Below are positions 37,721 through 46,611 of a DNA stretch of 64,000 bases, piece by piece. The translations under genes and the position numbers were made by a program. Origin of the DNA: Nitrososphaeria archaeon (GTDB lineage Archaea > Thermoproteota > Nitrososphaeria > Nitrososphaerales > JAAOZN01). The notes beneath the pieces are model-generated. The model made no database searches. It saw only the letters and a list, made by a program, of their open reading frames with translations, and was not told where the DNA came from. The stretch spans positions 300,519 to 364,518 of the forward strand of contig JARVJZ010000001.1 in the NCBI GenBank assembly GCA_029775855.1, given 5' to 3'. Position 1 is the stretch's first letter. Each line of letters begins with the position of its first letter.

Positions 37721-38940
37721 AACACTCTAAAAGACCGCTACCCCTCACAGTGCGACAGCTCATAGAATTAGATGGCTGCACAAGATGTGAAATCTGTAAA
37801 GACGAGTGCACAGTCTATAGATTGGCTAAACAAGACTCATCGATAAACTTTCCACAGAGCTACGCAGCCCTAATCCGAGGCTTCAGACAGATACTTAGAA
37901 AACAGCACGGGTTGAAGGCTAAACTCTTCGGCTCGAATCTACCAACAGAGCAGCTCAAAACATATACAGAAGGTCTATTTAGATGCACAACCTGTGGTAG
38001 ATGCCGAACCTTCTGCCCAGTCGGTATAGACACAAGGTCACTAGGTATAGCGATTAGGGAATACTTTGTGCAGCAGAAGATATACCCAAAGAACTTTGAT
38101 CTAATGAAAGAGGGTCTGAGAAGCAATTACAACGTATTTAATCTACCATACACCGAACGCACCTTCTGGGGGGATTATGCACCAATACCCGTAAGCTTCC
38201 TAGGTCAGAGTGAGCAAGGTGAATTTGATGTGGTTTATTTTGTTGGCTGCATGACATCCTACTCACCTACAATACAAGATATAGCTGTAGCCACAGCCTC
38301 CTTATTCGACAAGACGGGGTTGAAGTATATCTGCTTAGGGAGTGAAGAGTGGTGCTGCGGATATCCTCTCATATTAGCTGGTATGCGCGATGAGGTTGAT
38401 TGGCTTAAACAACATAACGTTGAGCGCGTAAAGGCTCTGAACCCTAAGATCATAACTTTCTCTTGCCCTTCTTGTTACCATACTTGGGTCCACGAATACG
38501 CGCCACATTTACCTGGGGTAAGGATGATGCATAGCACACAGCTCCTTTATGAGTTGATTAAAGATGGTAGACTAAAACCTAAGCAGCTCGAGCTGAAAGT
38601 GACATACCACGATCCATGCGACCTAGGGCGAAACTCAGGCATCTACAACGAGCCTCGTGAAGTTATAAACAGCATACCAAAGATATCGTTCAGAGATATG
38701 CCTAACACCAGAGATAAATCTTGGTGCTGCGGGGGTGGCGGCGACGTGGAGATGGTTGACGAAAACCTACCCTATAAACTTGCGAAGACCGTGCTTGATG
38801 AAGCCGAAGAAACAAATGCTGAAGCACTAATAACAGCGTGCGGCCAATGTAAACGAATCTTTCTGAAGGCTGTACCAAAGCACGGGAAGCGTCTTAAGGT
38901 TATGGACATAAACGAATTAATGCTAAAGTCGATTGAGTGA
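37717..38940 (+). CDS. HdrD-like (Fe-S) protein with two CCG domains
   Basis: This 407-residue protein has ferredoxin motifs CTRCEICKDEC (about 16-26) and CTTCGRCRTFCP, then CCG domains with EWCCGYP...SCPSCYHTW and YHDPCDLGRNSG...WCCGGGGDVE...ACGQCK. This is the HdrD plan (HdrC fused to HdrB). It is coupled to the HdrE-like gene. It is one of three such proteins within 8 kb; the others are at 39945 and 44263. Confidence 0.9.
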   Translation: MKHSKRPLPLTVRQLIELDGCTRCEICKDECTVYRLAKQDSSINFPQSYAALIRGFRQILRKQHGLKAKLFGSNLPTEQLKTYTEGLFRCTTCGRCRTFCPVGIDTRSLGIAIREYFVQQKIYPKNFDLMKEGLRSNYNVFNLPYTERTFWGDYAPIPVSFLGQSEQGEFDVVYFVGCMTSYSPTIQDIAVATASLFDKTGLKYICLGSEEWCCGYPLILAGMRDEVDWLKQHNVERVKALNPKIITFSCPSCYHTWVHEYAPHLPGVRMMHSTQLLYELIKDGRLKPKQLELKVTYHDPCDLGRNSGIYNEPREVINSIPKISFRDMPNTRDKSWCCGGGGDVEMVDENLPYKLAKTVLDEAEETNAEALITACGQCKRIFLKAVPKHGKRLKVMDINELMLKSIE

Positions 38941-38970
38941 AAAGAGGGATGCTTTGAAGCGCCCATAAAT

Positions 38971-39402
38971 CTACTTCTTTATAATCTTAGGTATCTCCTC
39001 CTTTAACCACTCGTTTACCACATTCAAATCACTCATAAGGTTCTTTAACTCTTCCTGTAGCTTTGAGGGTTTAAGAACTGCAACCCACCCATCGCCGTAA
39101 GGATCTGAGTTAAGAAGCTTAGGCTCTGTTTTGAGTCTCTCATTCACCTCTACAATTGTTCCTGAAACAGGGGATTTTAAGGGGCCTACCCATTTGCCTG
39201 TCTCTATCGTTCCAAGCGGCTTACCCGCCTCAACTACCCTACCTTTAGGCATAAGTCTAACAAACACAATCGGCCCAGCTGCTTGCTGCGCGATATCTGT
39301 AATTCCCACTCTAACGTTATCACCTTCTTGCTTTAACCACAAATGATCTTTTGAATAATACAGCCCTTCTAGGAATTCATATTTCTCGTGAAGCTTAACC
39401 AT
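38971..39402 (-). CDS. GcvH-like lipoyl carrier protein with lipoyl lysine
   Basis: This 143-residue protein has a GcvH-type lipoyl domain; the lipoylation lysine is K70 in IETGKWVG, and the flanking GTI and SPVSGTIVEVN match the family. No gcvT, gcvP or 2-oxoacid dehydrogenase genes are nearby, while lipoate synthesis and Hdr-like genes are. That context recalls the lipoate-binding carriers (LbpA) of the sulfur-oxidising sHdr pathway. The protein probably carries electrons, sulfur or an acyl/aminomethyl group on the lipoyl arm. It is divergent from the OsmC gene over 98 bp. Confidence 0.85.
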   Translation of the reverse strand: MVKLHEKYEFLEGLYYSKDHLWLKQEGDNVRVGITDIAQQAAGPIVFVRLMPKGRVVEAGKPLGTIETGKWVGPLKSPVSGTIVEVNERLKTEPKLLNSDPYGDGWVAVLKPSKLQEELKNLMSDLNVVNEWLKEEIPKIIKK

Positions 39403-39500
39403 AAGCCATCTTTATAGGTAAATGCCAAAGTATGATAAAAGTCTTACTACCCATCCAACTTAGGAACATTTTTATTCCAAACTCTTTATAATGTTATAAG

Positions 39501-39944
39501 ATGGAGATTAAAAATCCAGATGTCGTCTCATACAGTGTTAAGGCAGATTGGGATGAGCAGAGCGGAGCAGAAATAACTAGTAGGGGTATAACAATAAGAG
39601 TTGATCTTCCGCCTGAGTTTGGAGGCTTAGGACAGCGCTTAACACCAGATGAACTCTTTTTAGGCGCAATAAGTGGATGCCTGATGATAACCTTTCTCCA
39701 CTTTAGGAGAATCAATAAACTTAAGCTCCGTTTGCTACAGTGTACTATAACAAGCAAAAGAATGCAAACAGAAAAAGGATACCGTTTGCAGAACGTGCAA
39801 GCTACTGTGCGCATAAGAGTGGACAAGAATCAAGTTGAATTAGGAAAGAAGTGCATTGAATTAGCTCGAGACTATTGTCCGCTTTTAGCGGATCTACGCT
39901 CACCAATCCATATTGATGTTCAGGGGCAAGTTGAAGAAGCCTAA
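39501..39944 (+). CDS. OsmC/Ohr-family protein
   Basis: This 147-residue protein has the two family cysteines in AISGCLM (about C56) and RDYCPLL (about C127). OsmC/Ohr proteins reduce organic hydroperoxides and are known to take electrons from lipoylated proteins. Its divergent placement next to a GcvH-like lipoyl carrier fits a lipoyl-dependent peroxidase. It is convergent and nearly touching the HdrD-like gene. Confidence 0.82.
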   Translation: MEIKNPDVVSYSVKADWDEQSGAEITSRGITIRVDLPPEFGGLGQRLTPDELFLGAISGCLMITFLHFRRINKLKLRLLQCTITSKRMQTEKGYRLQNVQATVRIRVDKNQVELGKKCIELARDYCPLLADLRSPIHIDVQGQVEEA

Positions 39945-41105
39945 CTACGTTAACTCAGCTTGTATAGCAAACATTTCTAGGATATCCAATACCTCTATAC
40001 CGCTCTTAACCCTTCTGGCGGCTTCAGAAAGCGCTATCTTACAATCAGGACAGGCTGAAACTACTATATCCGCCCTTATAGCACCAGCTTGAAAGAGTCT
40101 CCTTCCAGCTTCTTCTAATCTTCTTAAGGGGTCGACAACTTCAACTATATCACAGACTCCTGCGCCACAGCATCTTGTCTCGACACCGTTCTCAGGAAAC
40201 TCAACAACCTTATTAGCAATCTTAGCTAGTATACGCCTAGGTTCATCATACACATTTAAGCACCTTACAAGCTGGCATGGGTCGTGGTAAGCAACCTTTA
40301 GCTCAGTCTTCTTAAGTTTCTTTAACACGCCTCCCTCTAAGCGCCTATCAACGAGCTGTGTAATATGCTGAACCTTAAAGTATGGTTTTCTGCCAATAAG
40401 TTTTGGGTATTGATTCTTCAACATATACACACAGGAGGGGCAGCTAGAGACAACCATCTTAACTCCAAGCGACTCTATGAACTCAACATTATGAGTAGCG
40501 AGCTCCTTAGTACCAATCCGGTCTCCTATTGCTAAAAGAGGCATGCCGCAGCACCATTCATCTGCACCCAGAATCGTCCAATCTTCGTTTAAAGTGTTTA
40601 GGGTTAAGGATGCCGCATAAGCTATATCTTGACCTTGTGCCCTATAAGATGGCGTACAGCCTACAAAATAAAGTGTTTCCGCAGATTTATTCAACTGTAT
40701 TTTTGCAAGCCCTACAAAATCCACCCACATACTTCTAGCAGAAGTATCAGCGCCGTACGCATTTTTCTTTCCTCTTACAGTATGTTGAAGGTCCACTAAT
40801 GTCTTAGGTATTAGACCTTTAGATGCAAGGAGTCTTCTAAGTCTATATGACAATTCCACTACATCTAATTTATGTATACACTCTAAACATCTACCACATA
40901 AACTGCACTTATAGGTCTCTTTTAACATCTCTATATCAGTTTCACTTAAATTGGATGAGCAGTTAATCGTAAGCAGTCCTTCAGCTATCAAGCTCGGCAG
41001 AGGACGCAACTCGCCACCTTTATCTACCGCGCAGAAGCTTAAACAATTCTTACAAGCAGCGCAAATTTTAAGGGCATTAGTTTCCTCTAAACTCATACTC
41101 TCCAT
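39945..41105 (-). CDS. second HdrD/GlcF-like (Fe-S) protein
   Basis: This protein of about 386 residues has CAACKNCLSFC and CSLCGRCLEC ferredoxin motifs followed by two CCG domains (EWCCGMP, SCPSCVYML; YHDPCQLVRC, TRCCGAGVCD, CPDCK). I prefer ATG 41105 over an upstream in-frame start at 41135, because a GAGGAGGT ribosome-binding site lies 9 nt ahead and the overlap with the regulator gene then disappears. It is a paralogue of the protein at 44263-45447. Confidence 0.87.
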   Translation of the reverse strand: MESMSLEETNALKICAACKNCLSFCAVDKGGELRPLPSLIAEGLLTINCSSNLSETDIEMLKETYKCSLCGRCLECIHKLDVVELSYRLRRLLASKGLIPKTLVDLQHTVRGKKNAYGADTSARSMWVDFVGLAKIQLNKSAETLYFVGCTPSYRAQGQDIAYAASLTLNTLNEDWTILGADEWCCGMPLLAIGDRIGTKELATHNVEFIESLGVKMVVSSCPSCVYMLKNQYPKLIGRKPYFKVQHITQLVDRRLEGGVLKKLKKTELKVAYHDPCQLVRCLNVYDEPRRILAKIANKVVEFPENGVETRCCGAGVCDIVEVVDPLRRLEEAGRRLFQAGAIRADIVVSACPDCKIALSEAARRVKSGIEVLDILEMFAIQAELT

Positions 41106-41121
41106 GGTTTGTTTACCTCCT

Positions 41122-42255
41122 CTAAACACTTTCACGTAAAGTAGTTTCTCCTTTCTTGAGTCCAGTTTCTATTGTGATGTAGCTTCCTGACTCCTCAGTG
41201 CCTCTGTTTATCGCTATCTCAGCGATAGCTTTTAGGTCGAGGATGCTACACTTTAACTCGCATATAACATTGAGTAAAGCTGTTTTCAGCAGATTGTCGT
41301 CAAACAAGGTTGATATGTTGATAACGCTATTTTCAACTTCTTGAGTTTTCTGTGTAGCTTGTTCTATAGCATAGTTAGCTTTCTCTATATCACGCATAAG
41401 TAAAGCCTCTATCGCTTCTGACTGGATATGCAAAGTAAATCTACCAAGCTCCACAATATAACTGATGATGTCTTTGGACGGTCTTACACCATTCTCCATA
41501 ATCTTGAGAACCCATTTGCATATGCTTTCGTTATGCCTAATCAATGTTTTAAGAATTCTAATTACCGCCCTATTGCCAACCAGCCATAGGTATGACTTCA
41601 CTCCTAGGCTATCAGACATCACTTTATCGCTAGCCGCAGTAAGAAGCTGCCTAATTATCAGCCAATAGATTTTATCACATTCTCCACCTGTAAAGAGCAC
41701 ATTGTCTAAAAGGCTTCTATCCCACTCTAAGAGGGCTCGTAAGATGTTTTCTAACATCGAGTAAGTTAAAAGGTGAAGCCTTCTTATTGAGTTGTCTAGA
41801 GATGGTTTAGTTGGGTCTGCTAGGCTCTGTAGTAGAACGATGTTTTCCGTCTGCTCAACGATATGCAACCCTACTAGCTTCTGTAGGGTTTTATTAACTT
41901 CCATCATCTGTTCTGGTTTAATGCCTTGCCTTGAATGAAGCCAGATCAATTCATGCCCAACCGCATATGCGCCGATAATGAGCCTAGTAAGAAGGGTTTT
42001 AGATCTGATAGAGTCTACATTTATAACACAGACCTTTGGTGCGATGTAGAACTTGTCTCTCATCTTTGACAATCTAAGTGTGTTTTCTCCACCGTCCTCT
42101 GCTAACACATAGTCTCCTTTCTTCAGTTTAATAGATTCAACCCACTCCTTTGGTAAGGTCACAGCTAATGTTGATCTACCAAGTTTCACTACCCTACGCA
42201 TCTGTGGTTTCATACAGTTCTTCGATTGCATATCTGCCTTATATTGTTTATGCAT
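41122..42255 (-). CDS. AbrB/SpoVT-domain plus PhoU-domain regulator
   Basis: This 377-residue protein has an N-terminal swapped-hairpin AbrB domain (VKLGRSTLAVTLPKEWV, about 22-38) and two helical PhoU-like repeats (about 110-365). Such archaeal proteins are usually annotated as phosphate-uptake regulators, but no pst genes are here. It sits ahead of the HdrD-like gene and divergent from the second GcvH gene, so it may regulate the redox island. Confidence 0.8.
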   Translation of the reverse strand: MHKQYKADMQSKNCMKPQMRRVVKLGRSTLAVTLPKEWVESIKLKKGDYVLAEDGGENTLRLSKMRDKFYIAPKVCVINVDSIRSKTLLTRLIIGAYAVGHELIWLHSRQGIKPEQMMEVNKTLQKLVGLHIVEQTENIVLLQSLADPTKPSLDNSIRRLHLLTYSMLENILRALLEWDRSLLDNVLFTGGECDKIYWLIIRQLLTAASDKVMSDSLGVKSYLWLVGNRAVIRILKTLIRHNESICKWVLKIMENGVRPSKDIISYIVELGRFTLHIQSEAIEALLMRDIEKANYAIEQATQKTQEVENSVINISTLFDDNLLKTALLNVICELKCSILDLKAIAEIAINRGTEESGSYITIETGLKKGETTLRESV

Positions 42256-42318
42256 GTTAAGCAGGTATTAATACCATTACGACTTACTCTATATAGACAG
42301 CTGGGTAAATAGAACGCG

Positions 42319-42714
42319 GTGATGCGTATGGCTAAAAAAAGCAGAATCGAGGAGGTTGTGGGTCAAGTAGTAGTTTCCCCAGATGAGATATGGGCTAAGG
42401 TAGAGGGGAATCCTTCTGCACTGACCGTCAAGGTAGGTATAACTGATAAGCTCCAGAGGGAGCTAGGGAACATAGAGTTCGTGAGAGTGCTGCCTAAAGG
42501 AAGATATGTTGGCAGAGGATACCCATTTGGCTCCATCGAAGCTGGAAGGCGCGTCTTCCTACTAAGAGCACCTATATCAGGCTCAATACAAGAAGTAAAT
42601 GAAGAACTTAGGGCTGACCCAACACTTCTAAACAAAGATCCAACTGGAAGAGGATGGGTAGCTGTCTTAAGACCTATAAACCTCGAGGAAGAGTTAGAGC
42701 ATCTAAGTAAGTAG
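42319..42714 (+). CDS. GcvH-like protein lacking the lipoyl lysine
   Basis: This 131-residue lipoyl-domain protein is a homologue of the one at 38971-39402. The attachment motif reads IEAGRRVF, with Arg at the place of the modified Lys (R77, aligned with K70 of the other copy). The codon is AGG, so the change is real in this sequence. The fold and the APISGSIQEVNEE segment are kept. It is probably a non-lipoylated scaffold or decoy subunit, or modified differently. Starts at GTG 42319, ATG 42322 and ATG 42328 are all possible. Confidence 0.82.
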   Translation: MMRMAKKSRIEEVVGQVVVSPDEIWAKVEGNPSALTVKVGITDKLQRELGNIEFVRVLPKGRYVGRGYPFGSIEAGRRVFLLRAPISGSIQEVNEELRADPTLLNKDPTGRGWVAVLRPINLEEELEHLSK

Positions 42715-42774
42715 CAGCACAGCATATACGCCCATATCCATCTATTTACTTTCTTTATTACAATATAGTCTAAT

Positions 42775-42792
42775 TGGTATTAACATATAAGT
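42775..42792 (+). promoter_or_regulatory. putative TATA box ahead of the GlcD-like gene
   Basis: TTAACATATAAG about 30-40 nt upstream of ATG 42820 fits a short-leader archaeal promoter. Confidence 0.35.
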
Positions 42793-42819
42793 AGACCACT
42801 GCATACATATAATCGAGAA

Positions 42820-44262
42820 ATGGGTGTAAAAGAAGAACTTATTGCCTTTTTAGGTGAGCAAGGCATTTCTGATACACAGTCTGAGAAAAAAGTCTACAGC
42901 CACGACTTAGCCCCACTACCTAGCGAAGTTTCTTGGCTCTTTAAAAGCACACCAGACCTAGTAGTTAAACCGAAATCAAAAGAGCAAGTTTCTGAAATTC
43001 TGAAGATTGCAAATAAGTATAAAATACCAGTTACACCTAGAGGCGCAGCAACCTGGGGATACGGAGGAGCGGTGCCCACAAAAGGCGGTATTCTACTCGA
43101 TTTAACCGGCTTAGATCGGATACTTGAGTTTGATAAGAAGAATGGTTTAATCAAAGTTGAATGCGGAGTTGTCTGGCAGAATCTAATAGACCTTCTTGCA
43201 GACACAGAGTGGCGTCTTCCTGTTTGTCCGTCGAGCTCTCCTAGCTCTACCGTTGGCGGTTGGGCTGCTACTGGTGGGTTGGGCTACGGCTCTCTTAAGT
43301 ATGGTAGGTTTGTGGATAATGTAGTTGCAGCTACTGTAGCGCTTCCTTCTGGTGAAATAATTTCTATAGATAAGAGGTCGGCGCCACTAACTCTTGAACA
43401 AGCCTTTTCATCGGAAGGCATACTTTGCATATTTTTAGATCTAACCATTAGACTTGCACCTAAGCTAGAATCAGAGGAACCGTTTCTAGCCTACTTCTAT
43501 CAGCTTCAAGGCGCGTTAAATGCGGCTTTGCGTGTTTTGGAGTCGACAAAGCCTGATACCTTAGTCCTAAGAGCCTTCGGCTTCCTAAAGGCGAGGCGAG
43601 ATAAGCCCATTAAATCAATAGAAGATGCAGAATCTGGCGCAATTTTATTCGGGCTCTACACAGGCGCTAAGCCTGAGGTTGAATCTTGGATGAAAGTTTT
43701 CCGCGATATAGCATTAGAATATGGGGGCAATGTAAGACCTTCCGCAGAAGCTTGGGAAGAATGGAATGAACGCTTCTATCCGCTGAGAATAAAGAAGTGG
43801 GGACCTACAGTCCTAACATCAGACGTTCTAATTCCTGTTAGAGCTTTACATAATATGATACTCTACTCTTGGAGGCTTGGTAAAGATTCTGGCATGGATG
43901 TTGAGCTTGAAGCAATATTTACTTCACCAGAACACGTGCTCTACTTCCCCCTCTTTCTAAGCGACGAAAGAAAGCCGATGAAATACCTTACACACACAGC
44001 CATCACAAAGAAGCTAATAGATGAAGCGGTAAAACACGGAGGGCGCTCCTATGGATATGGAATCTGGAACTCCTTCCACCTAAAGAAGTCAGAACCAGAA
44101 CGGAAGAAAGAGTTTATCACACTTAAGAAGCAGTTAGACCCTAATTCCATTCTCAACCCAGGTAAGACTATTGAAGCAAGATCAAAGTTTGGCTTAGCCT
44201 TACCAGCACCACTTTACTCACTCTTTCTGGACGCGTTATGGATGTTTGGGAAGGTGTTGTAG
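42820..44262 (+). CDS. GlcD-like FAD-linked oxidoreductase
   Basis: This 480-residue protein has an FAD_binding_4 (PCMH) domain with VTPRGAATWGYGG (about 65-77) and PSSSPSSTVGGWAATGGLGYGS-type residues near 140-160, and ends with LDPNSILNPGKT as in glycolate or D-lactate dehydrogenases. It would oxidise a 2-hydroxyacid or similar and pass electrons to the Fe-S partner encoded directly downstream (1 nt apart). The substrate is unknown. Confidence 0.87.
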   Translation: MGVKEELIAFLGEQGISDTQSEKKVYSHDLAPLPSEVSWLFKSTPDLVVKPKSKEQVSEILKIANKYKIPVTPRGAATWGYGGAVPTKGGILLDLTGLDRILEFDKKNGLIKVECGVVWQNLIDLLADTEWRLPVCPSSSPSSTVGGWAATGGLGYGSLKYGRFVDNVVAATVALPSGEIISIDKRSAPLTLEQAFSSEGILCIFLDLTIRLAPKLESEEPFLAYFYQLQGALNAALRVLESTKPDTLVLRAFGFLKARRDKPIKSIEDAESGAILFGLYTGAKPEVESWMKVFRDIALEYGGNVRPSAEAWEEWNERFYPLRIKKWGPTVLTSDVLIPVRALHNMILYSWRLGKDSGMDVELEAIFTSPEHVLYFPLFLSDERKPMKYLTHTAITKKLIDEAVKHGGRSYGYGIWNSFHLKKSEPERKKEFITLKKQLDPNSILNPGKTIEARSKFGLALPAPLYSLFLDALWMFGKVL

Positions 44263-45447
44263 ATGAGTCTATTTAAACTCCCAACACTTCAAAAAACGGA
44301 CATCTTTGCTTGTGCTCAATGCGGCTACTGCGTCAAAAAATGCCCTGTTTATAACGCTCTAAATTGGGAATCCTACTCCCCTAGAGGCAGACTCTACCTG
44401 CTTAAACAGCTACAAGATGAAAACAAATCCTTTTTGGGCAAGTTAATCATAAGAGACAAAATCGACGTAAAAGAAGTCGCTCAAAGGATCTACGATTGTG
44501 CTATATGTGGTAGATGCGAAGAAGCTTGCCACCTAGAGCTTAATCTACCATCCTTATGGGCTAAGGCAAGAGAAGCTTTATTCTCAATAGGTGCAGCACC
44601 CCAACTCCTAACACAAGTCGAAACCACTATACTCAGTAGAAAGAACGTCTTTGGAATGGATGCTGAATCCAGAGGAGACTGGGTCATATATACTGGTGTA
44701 GATGCACCTACCAAGAAGGAAGCTGAAATAGCATACTTCGTCGGATGTGTAACATCATACTCTGGCAGAGTGCAGAGCGTAGCACAAGCAATCGCCAGCT
44801 TATTAAATCACGTAGGCGCAAATTGGACTCTACTAGACGGTGAATGGTGCTGTGGACACCCGCTCTACGTAAGCGGCGCAGTCTCAAAGTATAAGGAGTT
44901 GGCTGAACATAACGTTAAAGCAATCGAATCTACTGGCGCTAAGATTGTAGTAACGGGATGCCCAGGCTGTAGACTCGCACTTGCTGAGGAGTATCCAGCT
45001 ATCCTAGGGTATGAGCCCGACTTTGAGGTGCTACACTTTACACAGCTATTGGATCGGTGGTTATCTGAAGGACGGCTTAAGATTGAGATGGGTGAAGAGC
45101 TCATTACCTATCATGATCCATGTGAACTTGCTAGACTTGGTGGTGTAATCGAGCAGCCTAGAAGAGTAATATCATCGTTAACCAGTAGGTTTGTGGAGCC
45201 TCTTGAAAGAGGTAGAGATGGTGTATGCTGCGGCTCAGGAGGCATGCTAAAAGCCACTAACCCTACGCTCTCTGCTACACTCGCTGAATCAAGACTAAAC
45301 TCTCTTGTGAACACAGGCTCCAGTTTGATACTCTCAGCATGCCCGACTTGTGATCAATCTCTCGCTGAAGCTGCGGTTAAGGCTCAAAGGAGTGTAAGAG
45401 TTGTGGATTTGACTCAGCTAATAGCTGAGCGTCTAGGGTTGATGTAA
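44263..45447 (+). CDS. GlcF/HdrD-like Fe-S protein
   Basis: This 394-residue protein has CAQCGYCVKKCP (about 16-27) and CAICGRCEEAC followed by two CCG domains (GEWCCGHP, GCPGCRLAL; YHDPCELARLGG, GVCCGSGGM, CPTCDQ). It is partner of the GlcD-like protein and a paralogue of the proteins at 37717 and 39945. The CCG domains are those that handle disulfides in HdrB, so the GlcDF pair might reduce a lipoyl disulfide rather than only a quinone. That is inference. Confidence 0.88.
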   Translation: MSLFKLPTLQKTDIFACAQCGYCVKKCPVYNALNWESYSPRGRLYLLKQLQDENKSFLGKLIIRDKIDVKEVAQRIYDCAICGRCEEACHLELNLPSLWAKAREALFSIGAAPQLLTQVETTILSRKNVFGMDAESRGDWVIYTGVDAPTKKEAEIAYFVGCVTSYSGRVQSVAQAIASLLNHVGANWTLLDGEWCCGHPLYVSGAVSKYKELAEHNVKAIESTGAKIVVTGCPGCRLALAEEYPAILGYEPDFEVLHFTQLLDRWLSEGRLKIEMGEELITYHDPCELARLGGVIEQPRRVISSLTSRFVEPLERGRDGVCCGSGGMLKATNPTLSATLAESRLNSLVNTGSSLILSACPTCDQSLAEAAVKAQRSVRVVDLTQLIAERLGLM

Positions 45448-45501
45448 ACCTTAACAGTAACTTCTTTAAGAAACCTTTAGAGTAGAGAGTGTGAATAGCG
45501 A

Positions 45502-46611
45502 ATGGTAGGTTTGGAGTCTCCAGAATATGTTAGGACGAGCTTGGCTGGCGCTATGACGCTAGGATTTGTTCCCGGTAGATTTTATAGAGACGCAAAGTCT
45601 TACTGCCTTAACCTCCTTTTGACTTATAGGGATGGCTGTATGGGGAGATGCGCTTATTGCGGTCTCTCGCGTGCACGCCTACCAGATACTCCGTGGTCGG
45701 AGCGGAGCTTTATTAGAGTTGACTGGCCTATAGTTAGACTCGACGATGTTATTGAAAGATTATCTAAAGGTTCCTGTGCAGATGTTGAGCGTATTTGCGT
45801 TTCTATGGTTACTAATGGTAGAGCTAGAATTGACACAATAACCGTAGTTGAGAGAATTAGAAGAGTCTTCGAGCAGATCTCTGTGTTGATAACACCAACA
45901 ATAGTCGATGAAGATTGGTTGAAGGAAACCCATGAGGCTGGTGCTGATATGGTTGGTGTTGCTATAGATGCTGCTACACCCATGCTCTTCGATTTGTTAA
46001 GGGGAAAGAGTGTAGGTGGGCCACATAGGTGGGAGCGTTACTGGAGTATTTTGAAGAGCGCTGTAAAGGTCTTCGGTAGATACAACGCTGGAGTGCACTT
46101 AATTGTTGGTTTAGGGGAAAGCGAATACGATATGGTTAATGCGATTCAACAAGCATATGATCTAGGTGCTTTGACACATCTTTTCTCATTCTTCCCAGAG
46201 GAGAAGTCGCCAATGGAGTTCTACTCACAGCCTCCAATAGGGCAGTATAGGCGGATACAGCTTGCAAGGTATCTGATAAACAAGGGTCTTAGCAGAGCAG
46301 AACATATGAAGTTTGATAGTAGAGGTAGGATAATTGAGTTTGGCGTGGATGAATCAACCCTAGAAGAGAGTATAACCTGTGGCGCTCCCTTCATGACATC
46401 TGGGTGCAGAAGTAAAAACAGAGAAGGTGCTTGCAATCGACCTTACTCTAACTCCACACCATATCAAGCGTTAATAGGTGAAATAAGAAACTACCCCTTC
46501 CAACCAACGGCTGAAGATGTTAAGATCATAAGGCTTCAGCTAAAAGACTATTCTGATATCCCGGTTAAACGGTGGGTAGAGGCTCCTGAGCTGGTGGATG
46601 AAGTGGAGTAA
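45502..46611 (+). CDS. radical SAM protein, candidate component of two-protein lipoyl synthase (LipS1/LipS2)
   Basis: This 369-residue protein has a cluster motif C46-x3-C50-x2-C53 and an N-terminal and central layout resembling biotin-synthase-like radical SAM proteins. Archaea such as Thermococcus use two radical SAM proteins together to insert sulfur into octanoyl groups. The pair here, followed by a lipoate ligase, matches that arrangement. I do not assign which is LipS1 and which LipS2. Its stop overlaps the next start by one base (TAATG). Confidence 0.78.
   Translation: MVGLESPEYVRTSLAGAMTLGFVPGRFYRDAKSYCLNLLLTYRDGCMGRCAYCGLSRARLPDTPWSERSFIRVDWPIVRLDDVIERLSKGSCADVERICVSMVTNGRARIDTITVVERIRRVFEQISVLITPTIVDEDWLKETHEAGADMVGVAIDAATPMLFDLLRGKSVGGPHRWERYWSILKSAVKVFGRYNAGVHLIVGLGESEYDMVNAIQQAYDLGALTHLFSFFPEEKSPMEFYSQPPIGQYRRIQLARYLINKGLSRAEHMKFDSRGRIIEFGVDESTLEESITCGAPFMTSGCRSKNREGACNRPYSNSTPYQALIGEIRNYPFQPTAEDVKIIRLQLKDYSDIPVKRWVEAPELVDEVE

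Noticed and set aside
38971..39402. GcvH-like protein as part of a glycine cleavage system
   Set aside because: No gcvT or gcvP genes are nearby, and the neighbours are Hdr-like, OsmC and lipoate assembly genes. Not excluded for the genome as a whole.
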